From Catenulispora pinisilvae (GTDB lineage: Bacteria > Actinomycetota > Actinomycetes > Streptomycetales > Catenulisporaceae): a stretch of DNA of 64,000 nucleotides. The notes under the pieces were generated by a model. It saw nothing but the letters and a program-made list of their open reading frames with translations, did not search any database and had not been told where the DNA came from. The translations under genes were made by a program, and so were the position numbers. How positions within the stretch are numbered: the first letter of the stretch is position 1; the number at the start of each line of letters is the position of its first letter. Of this stretch, positions 37,178 through 45,895 are shown one piece after another. The stretch is taken from positions 1 through 64,000 of the forward strand of contig NZ_JAAFZA010000009.1 of assembly GCF_015356865.1 (NCBI RefSeq), read 5' to 3'.

Positions 37178-37889
37178 CATCCACGACGAGGTTCTCGCCG
37201 GTGACGCCTCGGCAGGTCAACAGGAACAGCACCGCCGCGACAATGTCATCGGGACTGGGCAGCCGTTTGGCCGGCGTGCGCTGACGCTGCGCCTCGAAGA
37301 ACTCGGCGAGGACCGGATCGGCGTTGTCGATCGCGGCTGTTCCCGCGACCGAGCCCGGCGTGATGGCGTTCACCCGCACCGGAGCGATCTCGACCGCGAG
37401 GGAGTTGACCAAGCCGAGGATCGCGGAGTTGGCCATCGACATCGTCGTGGACCCGGGGGAGGGCCGCCACATGGACAGGCCGCCGAACATGACCACGGAG
37501 CCGTCCGGGTCGAGCTTGGGCAGTGCGTGCGCGACGGCGTTCGCGTAGCCGACCGTCTTGATGAGCATCATCCGTGCGGCGGCGTCCGCGCGGAAGTCGG
37601 CGACGGTGTTGTTGTCCCGCTCGATGGCGGTGAGCACCAGGTGGTCGACCACGTCGAGGTCGGCGAACAACCGGCCCATGGAGCCGGCGTCCAACAGATC
37701 GCAGCCCAGCCCGCGAGCCGATGGCCCGAGTTCGGCGGCCCGCGCCTCGGCGGCGTGCGCGTCCCGCCCGGTGACGGTCACTCGCACGCCTTGTTCCGAT
37801 GCCGTCCGGGCCAGTTCGAACCCCAGGCCACGCGCCCCGCCGATGACGAGGAGATGGGTATCTTTTCTGAGCGTCGCGTTCGACTTCAT
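37158..37889 (-). CDS. SDR-family protein lacking the canonical Tyr-Lys pair
   Basis: The 243-aa protein has a Rossmann start LVIGGARGLGFELA (about residues 12-25) and the C-terminal VRVNAITPGSVAGT typical of SDRs. At the active site the expected YxxxK is replaced: the aligned segment reads GSTTMSMANSAILGLVNSLA. The NxAG motif is also missing (LVLTAIERDN). It may bind NAD(P) without classical catalysis or use another residue. ATG 37889 with AAGGAAAGGA is chosen over 37943. Last gene of the leftward operon. Confidence 0.85.
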   Translation of the reverse strand: MKSNATLRKDTHLLVIGGARGLGFELARTASEQGVRVTVTGRDAHAAEARAAELGPSARGLGCDLLDAGSMGRLFADLDVVDHLVLTAIERDNNTVADFRADAAARMMLIKTVGYANAVAHALPKLDPDGSVVMFGGLSMWRPSPGSTTMSMANSAILGLVNSLAVEIAPVRVNAITPGSVAGTAAIDNADPVLAEFFEAQRQRTPAKRLPSPDDIVAAVLFLLTCRGVTGENLVVDAGAHLL

Positions 37890-37967
37890 ACCAGTCCTTT
37901 CCTTCGATGATGCTGATAGTGCCGACATGGCGGACGGCAGCAACGTGCTAGACAGATTCCACGCCTG

Positions 37968-38390
37968 TCAGTCGAGGCTGAAACTGTCGCTGAACAGGCT
38001 GAACGTGAGCCGGACGGTTCCTTCGTTCAGCTGCCAGCCGTGCACGGTGTTCACGCGCAGGCCCTCGCGGTGGAAGGGTTCTGTATCGGAGATGGCCACC
38101 GCCGCTTCCAGGGACGATGCCCTGATGATGGCGGTGCCGCTGCCGTCCCACTCCTGTCCGGCGGCGTTGGCGCCGGACAAGAACAAGACGCCGTTCTTCT
38201 CCTGCGTCGCAAGCCAGAGAATGTGTTCTTGGATGTGGGGGGCCAGGTATTCCATCGGCGAGTCCACGGGATGCACCATGTCCATGCGCATCATGTACAG
38301 CTGTACCTGGCGCAGGTTTTTCAGGTGGTCCTCAAGGTCGAACGATCCCTCCGGGTGGTCGGGCAGTTTCTCGTTTCCGGTGGTCGTCAT
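37968..38390 (-). CDS. YCII-related protein
   Basis: The 140-aa protein has the YCII core: LYMMRMDMVHPVDSPMEYLAPHIQEHILWLATQEKNGVLFLSG-type helices (about 31-75) and SDTEPFHREGLRVNTVHGWQLNEG (about 100-123). The conserved His and DPF-like TEPFH resemble muconolactone isomerase/YciI folds, so a role in isomerising or dehydrating a ring-cleavage product is possible. The substrate is unknown. ATG 38390 follows AAGGAG. Confidence 0.78.
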   Translation of the reverse strand: MTTTGNEKLPDHPEGSFDLEDHLKNLRQVQLYMMRMDMVHPVDSPMEYLAPHIQEHILWLATQEKNGVLFLSGANAAGQEWDGSGTAIIRASSLEAAVAISDTEPFHREGLRVNTVHGWQLNEGTVRLTFSLFSDSFSLD

Positions 38391-38402
38391 TTCCGGCTCT
38401 CC

Positions 38403-39236
38403 TTAGCTGGTTTCTGTTGTGTCGTAAACATCGACATGGGCTTTCAGCGTCTTGTTGGCGACTGCTTCCAGGATGGGGACGCCGCCGGTTTCGGCCACGG
38501 TCACGAAGAGCCGTCCGTCCGGGTCCAGGCAGCACGCGACCGGTTGGCCGTCGCCCGTGCCGATTTGGTCCAGCCGACCGGATCGGCCGACGAGGGCGAT
38601 CGCATGGGCGCTGAGCGTGCAGACCCAGACGCCGTGCGCGGCGGCGCAGATCCCGTCGGGCCGTGCTTCGGGATGCACGACCGCGGCGAGGTCGGCGAAC
38701 AGTCTCCGGTCGGTGAGCTGTCCGCCGGCACCGATGGTGAAGGCGGACAGGCGCTGGGCCCAGGTCTCGGCGACGACCAGGGTGTGGCCGTTGTCGATGA
38801 TCGCCAGCCCGTTCGGGAACTCGAGGCCTTCCGCCGCCACCGTCGCCCGCCCGTCCGGCGTGACATGGATCAATCGGCCCGGCCGCGGCTGTTCACCGAG
38901 GTGGGCGGCGTAGCCGACATCGTCGACATACAGACCGCCGTCTCGGTCGCCGACCATGTCTCCCAGCGGTCCCGTGGCGACGGCGGACAGGTCGGCGTAT
39001 TCCCCGAAGCCGGCTCCGTCCCAAAGCCCGACTCTCTTCTCGCGCATGATCGCGCCGACCAGGCGGCCGTCGGGAAGGAACCACAATCCATTCGACTGCG
39101 CGGCCAGCGGTGTGAAGGCCCACGTGCCGCCGCTGTCAGTCCAGATCCCGCCCTTCTGGGGGTCCGAGACCCACAGGGCTCCGTCGTTCCACCGGGGGCC
39201 TTCGCCCAAAGTCAGTCCGTCGCCGTACAGACTCAT
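38403..39236 (-). CDS. SMP-30/gluconolactonase-family protein
   Basis: The 277-aa six-bladed propeller has the family's metal residues in LGEGPRWNDGALWVSDP (Glu, residue 12), FPNGLAII (Asn, near 145) and RPDGICAA (Asp, near 195). Members hydrolyse lactones, so a muconolactone-type or aryl-lactone intermediate is plausible here. It starts 54 nt after the dioxygenase stop and ends 12 nt before the YCII-like start. Confidence 0.88.
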   Translation of the reverse strand: MSLYGDGLTLGEGPRWNDGALWVSDPQKGGIWTDSGGTWAFTPLAAQSNGLWFLPDGRLVGAIMREKRVGLWDGAGFGEYADLSAVATGPLGDMVGDRDGGLYVDDVGYAAHLGEQPRPGRLIHVTPDGRATVAAEGLEFPNGLAIIDNGHTLVVAETWAQRLSAFTIGAGGQLTDRRLFADLAAVVHPEARPDGICAAAHGVWVCTLSAHAIALVGRSGRLDQIGTGDGQPVACCLDPDGRLFVTVAETGGVPILEAVANKTLKAHVDVYDTTETS

Positions 39237-39290
39237 GGCGTTACGTCCTCGTCCTCAGCCACCGGGGTACCGGCGGGCGCCGCGCCGTGT

Positions 39291-40220
39291 TCACCCGACG
39301 GCACTGTGGGCTCCGGTCATGTGGGCGGCGAGGTCCTCCGGGTTGACGAAGGACGGCGGGGGAGGCGGGCCCCAGCTGTAGAGGGCCTTGTCCTCGTCCC
39401 AGACGCGGGGGGACCACAGCGCGTCGTCGATGATGCAGTCGAGGTCTGAGTAGTACTCGGAGAAGGTCCCGGCCGGGTCCCTGAGGTACCAGAAGAAGTT
39501 GGAGCCGATGAAGTGGCGTCCCAGCCCCCACGTGTGGCGTTCGGGATGGTCCGCGAGCATCGCCATCGCGCCCCGCCCGATCTCGTCGACGTCGTCGACC
39601 TGCCACGAGGTGTGGTGCAGGAAGGTGATCGGTGCCCGGGTGACCAGCACGTTGTGGTGGTCGGTCGAGCACCGCAGGAACGTGGCCGCGTCACGGACCT
39701 CGTCGGACACCTTCAAGCCGAACCCGTCGGTGAAGAACCGCCGGGAGGCGGCCTGGTCGGTGGACCCGATCACGACGTGGCCGAGTCTGCGCGGCCGTAC
39801 CGCGCCTTCGCGCAGGAGCCCGGGTGCGCGGGCTTCTGGCCGCTTGATGAGTCCGGGCTGGTTGTACGCGGTTTCCGGCGACGGCCGCTGGATCAGCCGT
39901 CGCGTCACCCTGGCGGTGACCTGCACGCCGGTGACCGGTTCGACCGCCGTGACCGCTTCGTCGGTCAGGCGGGAGACAGTGAGATCAAAGCGCCGGAGCC
40001 GGCCGGCGATGCGGCCGATGTCGTCGAAGTCGTCGACGCCGATCTCCATCCGCATCAGCTGCCGGTGCGAGGCCGGCACCAGGCGGAGCTGCCGGCCGCC
40101 GTCGGTCGTCGACAGCCAGCCGTCGTCCTCGCCGCTGAGCCCGAAGTCCTCGTAGTAGCCCCGGACGGCCTCGACGTCCGGCACTCCGACCGTCAGCGAG
40201 TTCAAGGTGTGAAGAGACAT
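39291..40220 (-). CDS. Extradiol-type ring-cleavage dioxygenase (VOC family)
   Basis: The 309-aa protein has two VOC modules, like catechol 2,3-dioxygenase. The C-terminal module supplies the iron ligands: His in LGHVVIGSTD (about residue 147), His in LHHTSWQVDD (about 205) and Glu in FSEYYSDLD (about 258). RHFIGSNFFWYLRDPAG is the typical active-site strand. Meta-cleavage of a catechol produced by O-demethylation is the likely reaction. ATG 40220 opens it 24 nt after the FAH stop. Confidence 0.88.
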   Translation of the reverse strand: MSLHTLNSLTVGVPDVEAVRGYYEDFGLSGEDDGWLSTTDGGRQLRLVPASHRQLMRMEIGVDDFDDIGRIAGRLRRFDLTVSRLTDEAVTAVEPVTGVQVTARVTRRLIQRPSPETAYNQPGLIKRPEARAPGLLREGAVRPRRLGHVVIGSTDQAASRRFFTDGFGLKVSDEVRDAATFLRCSTDHHNVLVTRAPITFLHHTSWQVDDVDEIGRGAMAMLADHPERHTWGLGRHFIGSNFFWYLRDPAGTFSEYYSDLDCIIDDALWSPRVWDEDKALYSWGPPPPPSFVNPEDLAAHMTGAHSAVG

Positions 40221-40244
40221 GAGCCGTCTCCTAATTAAGAGCTT

Positions 40245-41108
40245 TCAGATGGTTTGCGAAGTGTGCCGCGGGCCTGCCGCGAACGTGTTGCGAAGGCGGC
40301 CGACACCGGAGATCCAGGTCTCCAGAACGTCGCCCGGCGCGAGATAACGCCGCGGTGACCGGGCGTGGCCGACGCCGGACGGCGTGCCGGTGAAGATGAG
40401 GTCGCCAGGGGTCAGCGCAAGGATCGCCGACAGCCGTTCGACGAGGGCGGCGACGGAGAAGATGAGGTCGCTGGTGCGGGCGTGCTGAACTGTCTCGCCG
40501 TTGACACTGCACCCGATTTCCAGGTCCTCGCGGTCGGCCAGCTCATCGGGCGTGACGATCTCGGGCCCGATCGGAGCGAACCCTGGGAAGGACTTGCCGA
40601 TGCTGAACTGCGGCGGGGCGCCGACCAGCTGCCGGGTCCGCTCGGACAGGTCCTGCCCGACCATGACGCCGGCCACGTGGTCCCAGGCCCGTGCCGCGTC
40701 CACCGCGACGGCGCGCCGGCCGAGGACGACTACCAGTTCCGCTTCCCAGTCCACGGTCGACGTCGGCAGCCTCACCTGGTCGTTCGGACCGGCGATGGCG
40801 GTCTGGAACTTGGTGAACACGGCCGGTTCAGGCGGCAGCGGCAGGCTGCTCTCGCCGGCGTGGTCGGCGTAGTTCAGCCCGATCGCGAACACCTGCGACG
40901 GGCGCGGAACGGGCGCTTTGAGGCGCCGGGGGTCGAAGGGCTCGACGAAAGGAGCCCGCAGGCCGTCGGCCCAGGCGACGAACTCGTCCCAGCGGGCGAA
41001 CACGGCCTGCGGGTCCGCGGCGAACCGCCCGTCGCTGGCCTTCTGCACGTCGGTGACGCCGTCCGGGTACTTGAGCACGAGCCGGCCGTCAAGATTGGCG
41101 ATACGCAT
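40245..41108 (-). CDS. Fumarylacetoacetate hydrolase-family protein, second copy
   Basis: This 287-aa FAH protein has IGLNYADHAGESSLPLPPEP (about residue 76), the metal ligands in DWEAELVVVLG (about 117) and GQDLSERTRQL, and the C-terminal LTPGDLIFTGTPSGVGHAR. This is the short FAHD1/HpcE-like type that acts on acylpyruvates or 2-hydroxyhepta-dienedioates, different from the longer FAH protein at 36193-37122. ATG 41108 has AAGGAG 10 nt upstream. It likely follows the dioxygenase in the pathway. Confidence 0.9.
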   Translation of the reverse strand: MRIANLDGRLVLKYPDGVTDVQKASDGRFAADPQAVFARWDEFVAWADGLRAPFVEPFDPRRLKAPVPRPSQVFAIGLNYADHAGESSLPLPPEPAVFTKFQTAIAGPNDQVRLPTSTVDWEAELVVVLGRRAVAVDAARAWDHVAGVMVGQDLSERTRQLVGAPPQFSIGKSFPGFAPIGPEIVTPDELADREDLEIGCSVNGETVQHARTSDLIFSVAALVERLSAILALTPGDLIFTGTPSGVGHARSPRRYLAPGDVLETWISGVGRLRNTFAAGPRHTSQTI

Positions 41109-41159
41109 GCAGCGCACTCTCCTTATATTCGATGCGGATGTCCGATGCGGCCTCGCCGC

Positions 41160-42095
41160 TCAGCAGGCGCACCTGACGGCGAACTCCCGCTCGTTCCCGC
41201 CGCCCAGAACCTGCGTGTGGGCCGCCGCATTCGCCAGCACCGAACCGCGGATCGCGTTGTCGAGGCGGTAGACGTCCGCGACGAGCGCCTCCCAGTCCCG
41301 GTTGCCGTCCGCGTCCCACTGGAACGGCAGACGCTCCAGCTCCCAGTCCGGCCCGGCCTGCTCGGCATGCTCCAGTGCCGCCTTGACGATCTCCCGTTGC
41401 TGCGCCTGCTCCCGCGGCCGACCCGCCGGACAACCCAGCGGAAAGTCCAGGAACGAGGCACGCGGCGGCTTCAGGTACGTGGCCTGCTTGTACAACGTGG
41501 TGATGCTGGTGGTCGGGATCCCCCGCTTCTCGATCGCCCGGGCCAGAACCCCGAAGGCCACATGGCACTGCGGGCAGAACGGCACCACCAGCACCAGATC
41601 GACCCCCATGGCCTGGAACTCCTCGACGATCCGGGGAGCCACCCCGGTCGCCAGCTCGTCGAACTGGCTGATCGAGCCCACCATCGACACCGCGGCGGCC
41701 GCGTACCGGCCGATGACACCGTCCCGCTCCAGATCGAGCATGGTGTCCCTGGGATAGGCCACATTGGGATCGGCGAGCGCGAAGGCCCGGATCGGCGTCA
41801 TGTGCCCGAACAGCACCTCATCCAGGCCACGCTCCCTGGGCAGCAGCCGGTAGGACAGGTCGCTGTGCTGCCCGAGCCGCGGCTGGTCCGGAAAGTAGGC
41901 GCCACAGGACACCAGCAACCCGACCGTGGCCTCCCGCAACGGCACCCCCATCGGCGTCAACGCGGGAGGATCGAAGTCCGGCAACGGCTCGGGCTCAATA
42001 CCCAGCACGTTCCTGAGCAGGCTGTCCGGGTCGAACACCGGGAACCCGGGAACCCCCAGGCCGGAAGTCGTCTGATCAACGTCGGTCACGGTCAT
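41160..42095 (-). CDS. GrdB-like protein (glycine/sarcosine/betaine reductase component B family) with a CPQC motif
   Basis: The 311-aa protein matches the selenoprotein B/GrdB family: VGLLVSCGAYFP (about 58-69), SDLSYRLLPRE (78-88), VLFGHMTPIRA, DPNVAYPRDTMLDLERDGVIG and VDLVLVVPFCPQCHVAFGVLARAIEKRGIPT (about 165-195). In GrdB the active site is UxxCxxC; here the region reads CPQC (Cys174, Cys177) with no selenocysteine codon. Anaerobes use GrdB to reduce amine substrates, so its presence in this locus is unexpected. ATG 42095 has only a close GAGG; GTG 42089 has GAGG at 8 nt and may be the true start. Confidence 0.82.
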   Translation of the reverse strand: MTVTDVDQTTSGLGVPGFPVFDPDSLLRNVLGIEPEPLPDFDPPALTPMGVPLREATVGLLVSCGAYFPDQPRLGQHSDLSYRLLPRERGLDEVLFGHMTPIRAFALADPNVAYPRDTMLDLERDGVIGRYAAAAVSMVGSISQFDELATGVAPRIVEEFQAMGVDLVLVVPFCPQCHVAFGVLARAIEKRGIPTTSITTLYKQATYLKPPRASFLDFPLGCPAGRPREQAQQREIVKAALEHAEQAGPDWELERLPFQWDADGNRDWEALVADVYRLDNAIRGSVLANAAAHTQVLGGGNEREFAVRCAC

Positions 42096-42125
42096 CACCT
42101 CAGGAAGAAGCGGCTGAATACGCAC

Positions 42126-42195
42126 GACGTTACGAGCCGCTTCACATCCGGCCGAGTCGCTGGCCGAAGGCGGGGGTGCCAGTTAGCGAACCGCG
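42126..42195 (-). promoter_or_regulatory. Shared 70-bp element B before the GrdB-like operon
   Basis: This is the inverted twin of 32947-33016, matching about 59 of 70 bases. It ends 30 nt before the GrdB-like ATG. Conserved blocks are CGCGGTTCGCTAACTGGC, GCGACTCGGC and GCTCGTAACGTC. Its orientation relative to the gene is the same as that of element A to LigM, so both should be recognised by one regulator. Confidence 0.75.
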
Positions 42196-42438
42196 GTGAC
42201 GGGGCCCGGATCGCAGTGCCGTGGCCTGGCGGACACCGAACCGCAGGGGCGGGTCCGGGTACTGGGCCGGCCCGCGCAAGTCAAGGCGGCCGAGTCCAGG
42301 CGTCGCGCCCTGGGGAACCGCCCCGCCCCACACGCTGGCCGATGGCTAGGCCTTACGCGCTTCCCCGCCGACGACTGACACGCCCAGGTGCGTCGGGAAC
42401 GGATTGCGTCCGGAATCTCTCAGACCGTAGATCCCGCT

Positions 42439-42921
42439 CTACAGAGCTGCGGCAATGTCCCGCATGACGGACTCCAGGTCGCGTTCACCCGCCGGGGTTT
42501 GCACGCCATGCTCCAAGGCGCTCGTCATGAGTTTCGCGGGCAGGTCCCCGCTCACCAGCCCAACCCACGCGTCATTCTCCGCGCGCAGGCTATCGGTCAG
42601 ATCCGCGGGCGGAACCAGCTGCTTGGCCGCGGCGATGACCTCCGGCGAAAGCGCGGCGATCTTCTCTGCCACCGTGTCGACGAGCGCGTCGAGGTCGGCT
42701 GCGGGCACCGCGCGGTTGATCCAACCGTAGGCGGCCGCGGTGTCCGCAGCCACCAGGTCGCCGGTGAGCAGCAGCTCGAGCGCGCGGTTGCGCCCGACGC
42801 GCTCGCGCAGGTACTGCGTTCGTCCGCCACCGGGAACGATTCCCATCAGCACCTCGGTTTGACCGATGCCCGCGTTCTCCCGCGCAGCGAAGGTCATATC
42901 GGCCGCCGCGACGAACTCGGC
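42439..42921 (-). pseudogene. C-terminal half of an enoyl-CoA hydratase (crotonase) gene
   Basis: The frame reads a good crotonase C-terminal half: EFVAAADMTFAARENAGIGQTEVLMGIVPGGG with the oxyanion region, then ALELLLTGDLVAADTAAAYGWINRAVP. The N-terminal half is absent. Upstream the frame continues to 43116 as text that does not resemble a crotonase, and another frame (VLDPLLVQDALWHGSPADFAE) looks more protein-like for about 30 codons. I conclude that the gene is truncated and perhaps frameshifted. Confidence 0.65.
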
Positions 42922-43204
42922 AGTTCGGCGAAGTCGGCGGGGGAGCCGTGCCAGAGCGCGTCTTGGACCAGCAGCGGGTCCAAGACGTCGGCGCACGCGG
43001 ACGGCGTCGGCCACATCGGTTTGCTGCGAGTCCAGGGCGAGTACGGAGTTGCCCAGCCGGACCATCGGGGACGGGGTCGCGGCGAACAGCCGGATCGGCC
43101 TTCTCTCGGCGGACACCGATCACATCATGGCCCGCGTCGTGACCGGCCACGTCGCCGACGCCGAACGGCCGTGAGGAATCAGCGTCCGGTCAGTGTCCGG
43201 CGCC

Positions 43205-45880
43205 TCAGTGGCGCGCGGCGCCCGGGACCGGCGGGGCGGGGGCGAGCAGTCTGAGGTCCCGGGCTCGGGCGACGGCCTCGGTCCGGCTGTGCACGTCGAG
43301 CTTGTCGTACAGCTTGCGTATATGGGTCTTGATGGTGTTGCGCGAGACGGACAGCTCGCCGGCGATGTCCTGCGAGGTCAGGTTCGTCGGCAGGTAGCGC
43401 AGCACGCGGATCTCACTGTCGCTGAGCGGGCCGGCCAGCGGATGCGGGCCGCCGGGTGCCTCCTTGACCTGGGCTCCGTCGAGCGCGCCGCGAATCTCGG
43501 CGAGCAGCGAGGCATGCGCGGTGCGGCTGTGATGGGCCAACCCGGGGGGCGGATACAGCAGGAACGGCGAAAGCAGTCCGTCGGGTTCCGCCTCGTCGAG
43601 GGCGTGTTCGATGGCTGATTCGGCACCCGCGCTGTCACCGAGCGCGTCGTACGCGGCCGCCGCCAGCAGGTGGGCCTGAGCCCGCCAGACGCGACGGTCC
43701 AGTGGAACGGCACCTTCCAGTACCGGGGCGAGCGCGGCGAGCGCGGCGTGCGGATCGCCTTGCGCGAGATTCAGCTCGGCGGCGGCGGTATGGATCTCAC
43801 CGAAGGCGCGATCCCGGTCGCCCAACCCGGCCAGCAGGCGCTCGGCGTGCTCGGCCCGGCCCGCGCGAATCAGGGCATGGATCTGGAACGTGCGTATGCG
43901 GGGGATGAGGTGGTGCGGTCCGTCCAGACGCCGGGCCTGGGCCTGGACGGACCGCAGCGCGGTCAATGCCGCTTCGTAGCGGTTCCGGCCCAGCTCCAGC
44001 AGCGCGCGGACGTAGCAGATCCCCAGGCTCGCCGCAGGCTGTGTCTCCGCTCTGAGCGTACGTTCGGCGCGCTCGATCCACGGCTCGGCTTCCTCCGTCC
44101 GGCCTTGCCGCACCAGCACGGTGGCCACCGCCATGCAGGCGACGCCGGCGGCGGCGTGGCCGGTCCAGCCGTGTCGACGGGCCAGTTCGTACGCCTGCCT
44201 GCCATCGCGGTCGGCTCGGGCGAAGGAGACGTAGATCTCTGCCATCGCCAGGTCGGCCAGGCCCGTGAACTCCAGATAGGGACGCCCGATCCGTCGACTC
44301 AGCGCGACGCCGGCCTCCAGGTGGTCTCTGCCGTTCTCAAGCCGGTCCACCCAGAACTCGGCCGCGCCGAGACTGATCGACGCCAGCGCCCGCAGATCCT
44401 CGCCGCAGCCCCTCACGGCGGTACCCGCCGCCGTCTCGGAGCACAGCCGTGCCGCGACTTCGGCCACCGCCGAGACGTTCCCGCGCTCACGGGCCAGCAG
44501 CAGCCCGACGATCCCGAGCAGGATGCGAAACCGACGACGATCGGGTTCGGGCACCGACGCCGATCGACGCTCGGCGAGGCCGAGGTAGCTCTCAGCCGCC
44601 TCCAGCGATCCGCGGTTCAGCTCATCGGCGGCTGCCACGACGGCCAGGCCGGCGTCAGCCGCCACCAGGTCGGCGGGGAACGCGGTGAGCAGTTCGTGGA
44701 TGGTGGCGTGTTGTCCGTTCAAGCGCAGACCGGACCACGCATCGACGAAGAGGCCGGCGGCGAGGTCCCAGTCCTGGGCTGCCTGCGCGTGCCGGATCGC
44801 CTCGCTCGGGAACCCGTGCTCGGCCAGCCATCCGGCGGCGGTCTTGTGCAGTCCGGCGACCTCACCGGGCGCTACGCGGCGCAGCTCCAGCAGCAGTAGG
44901 TCGGCGAACATCTGGTGATAGCGGAACCAGGTGCGCTGCCCGTCCAGCGAGACGACGAAGGCGTTCGCCCGTTCCAGGTCCAACAGGATCCGTTCCGCGC
45001 CCTCGTCGCCGGTCAGCAGGCTGGCCAGTTCCGCGTTGACCCGCTCCAGGATGCAGGTACGCAACAGCAGCCGCCGCACTTGCTCGCTCTGCTGGCTCAG
45101 CACCTCCGCACACAGGTACTCGGCGACCGTCCGTTCGCTGCCGGAGAAGTCGGCGGCGAACCGCACCGGTTCCGGCTGCCTGGCCAGCGACAGGGCGGCA
45201 AGGCGCAGTCCCGCCGCCCAGCCCTCCGTCCGTTCGTGCAGCGCCGTCAGCGCCGACGCGGGCAACTCCACCCCCGCGGACGCCACCAGTTCGGCGGCCT
45301 CGGCCACGCTGAACTTCAAATCCTCGGCGCGGATCTCGGTCAGCTCGCCCTCCAGCCGCAGCCGGTGCAGCCCCAGCCGGACGTCGTGGCGGGCGACCAG
45401 GACGAACCGTAGCTCCGGCGGGGCACGCATCACCAGCAGTTCGAGTTGCCGCAGGACGTCCTCCGAGCCCAGTTCGTGCACGTCGTCGATCACCAGCCAC
45501 AACCGGTCCCGCACCGGTGCCAGATCCTTGAGCAGCAGCTCCATCAGGACCCAGCCATCCAGATCCGGCGCCGCCGAAACCGCTCGCACCAGCGCCGATC
45601 CCACGGAAGTCCGACGTATCGCGTCCAGTACGGAAAGCCAGAACCGCTGCGGATCCCGGTCGTCGCGCCCCACCGGCACCCACCCGGCGCGACCGGCCAT
45701 GTCCGGCTGGCTGATCCACGATTTGAGAAGCACCGTTTTGCCGCTTCCCGGCGGCGCCGACACGAACGTCACCCGGGCCGCCCCGGCCAACCGCTGCACC
45801 AGCGCCGGGCGTGACACCACCCTGCTCACCACAGGACCGGGGACACCCGCGGCGCCGGCACTCGTTTCACCCGCGCCCAC
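43205..45880 (-). CDS. LAL/MalT-type LuxR-family regulator
   Basis: The 891-aa regulator has an N-terminal STAND ATPase domain with Walker A APPGSGKTVLL (about residue 46) and Walker B LWLVIDDVHELG (about 126), a long TPR-like helical middle (about 370-800) and a C-terminal LuxR HTH (LSDSEIRVLRYLPTNLTSQDIAGELSVSRNTIKTHIRKLYDKL, about 825-868). LAL proteins activate operons after binding an inducer and ATP, and often sit beside biosynthetic clusters. It lies downstream of, and parallel to, the radical SAM operon. The GTG start at 45880 has no clear ribosome site and is uncertain. Confidence 0.92.
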   Translation of the reverse strand: MGAGETSAGAAGVPGPVVSRVVSRPALVQRLAGAARVTFVSAPPGSGKTVLLKSWISQPDMAGRAGWVPVGRDDRDPQRFWLSVLDAIRRTSVGSALVRAVSAAPDLDGWVLMELLLKDLAPVRDRLWLVIDDVHELGSEDVLRQLELLVMRAPPELRFVLVARHDVRLGLHRLRLEGELTEIRAEDLKFSVAEAAELVASAGVELPASALTALHERTEGWAAGLRLAALSLARQPEPVRFAADFSGSERTVAEYLCAEVLSQQSEQVRRLLLRTCILERVNAELASLLTGDEGAERILLDLERANAFVVSLDGQRTWFRYHQMFADLLLLELRRVAPGEVAGLHKTAAGWLAEHGFPSEAIRHAQAAQDWDLAAGLFVDAWSGLRLNGQHATIHELLTAFPADLVAADAGLAVVAAADELNRGSLEAAESYLGLAERRSASVPEPDRRRFRILLGIVGLLLARERGNVSAVAEVAARLCSETAAGTAVRGCGEDLRALASISLGAAEFWVDRLENGRDHLEAGVALSRRIGRPYLEFTGLADLAMAEIYVSFARADRDGRQAYELARRHGWTGHAAAGVACMAVATVLVRQGRTEEAEPWIERAERTLRAETQPAASLGICYVRALLELGRNRYEAALTALRSVQAQARRLDGPHHLIPRIRTFQIHALIRAGRAEHAERLLAGLGDRDRAFGEIHTAAAELNLAQGDPHAALAALAPVLEGAVPLDRRVWRAQAHLLAAAAYDALGDSAGAESAIEHALDEAEPDGLLSPFLLYPPPGLAHHSRTAHASLLAEIRGALDGAQVKEAPGGPHPLAGPLSDSEIRVLRYLPTNLTSQDIAGELSVSRNTIKTHIRKLYDKLDVHSRTEAVARARDLRLLAPAPPVPGAARH

Positions 45881-45882
45881 AT

Positions 45883-45895
45883 TGACATTATGTCA
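45883..45895. promoter_or_regulatory. Palindrome TGACATTATGTCA before the LuxR gene
   Basis: A perfect 13-nt palindrome (TGACAT-T-ATGTCA) lies 3 nt upstream of the annotated LuxR start. It may be an operator, or part of the leader if the true start is internal. Confidence 0.45.

Noticed and set aside
40365-42467. 700-codon plus-strand frame
   Set aside because: It is antisense to the FAH and GrdB-like genes and composed of Arg/Gly/Pro-rich text.
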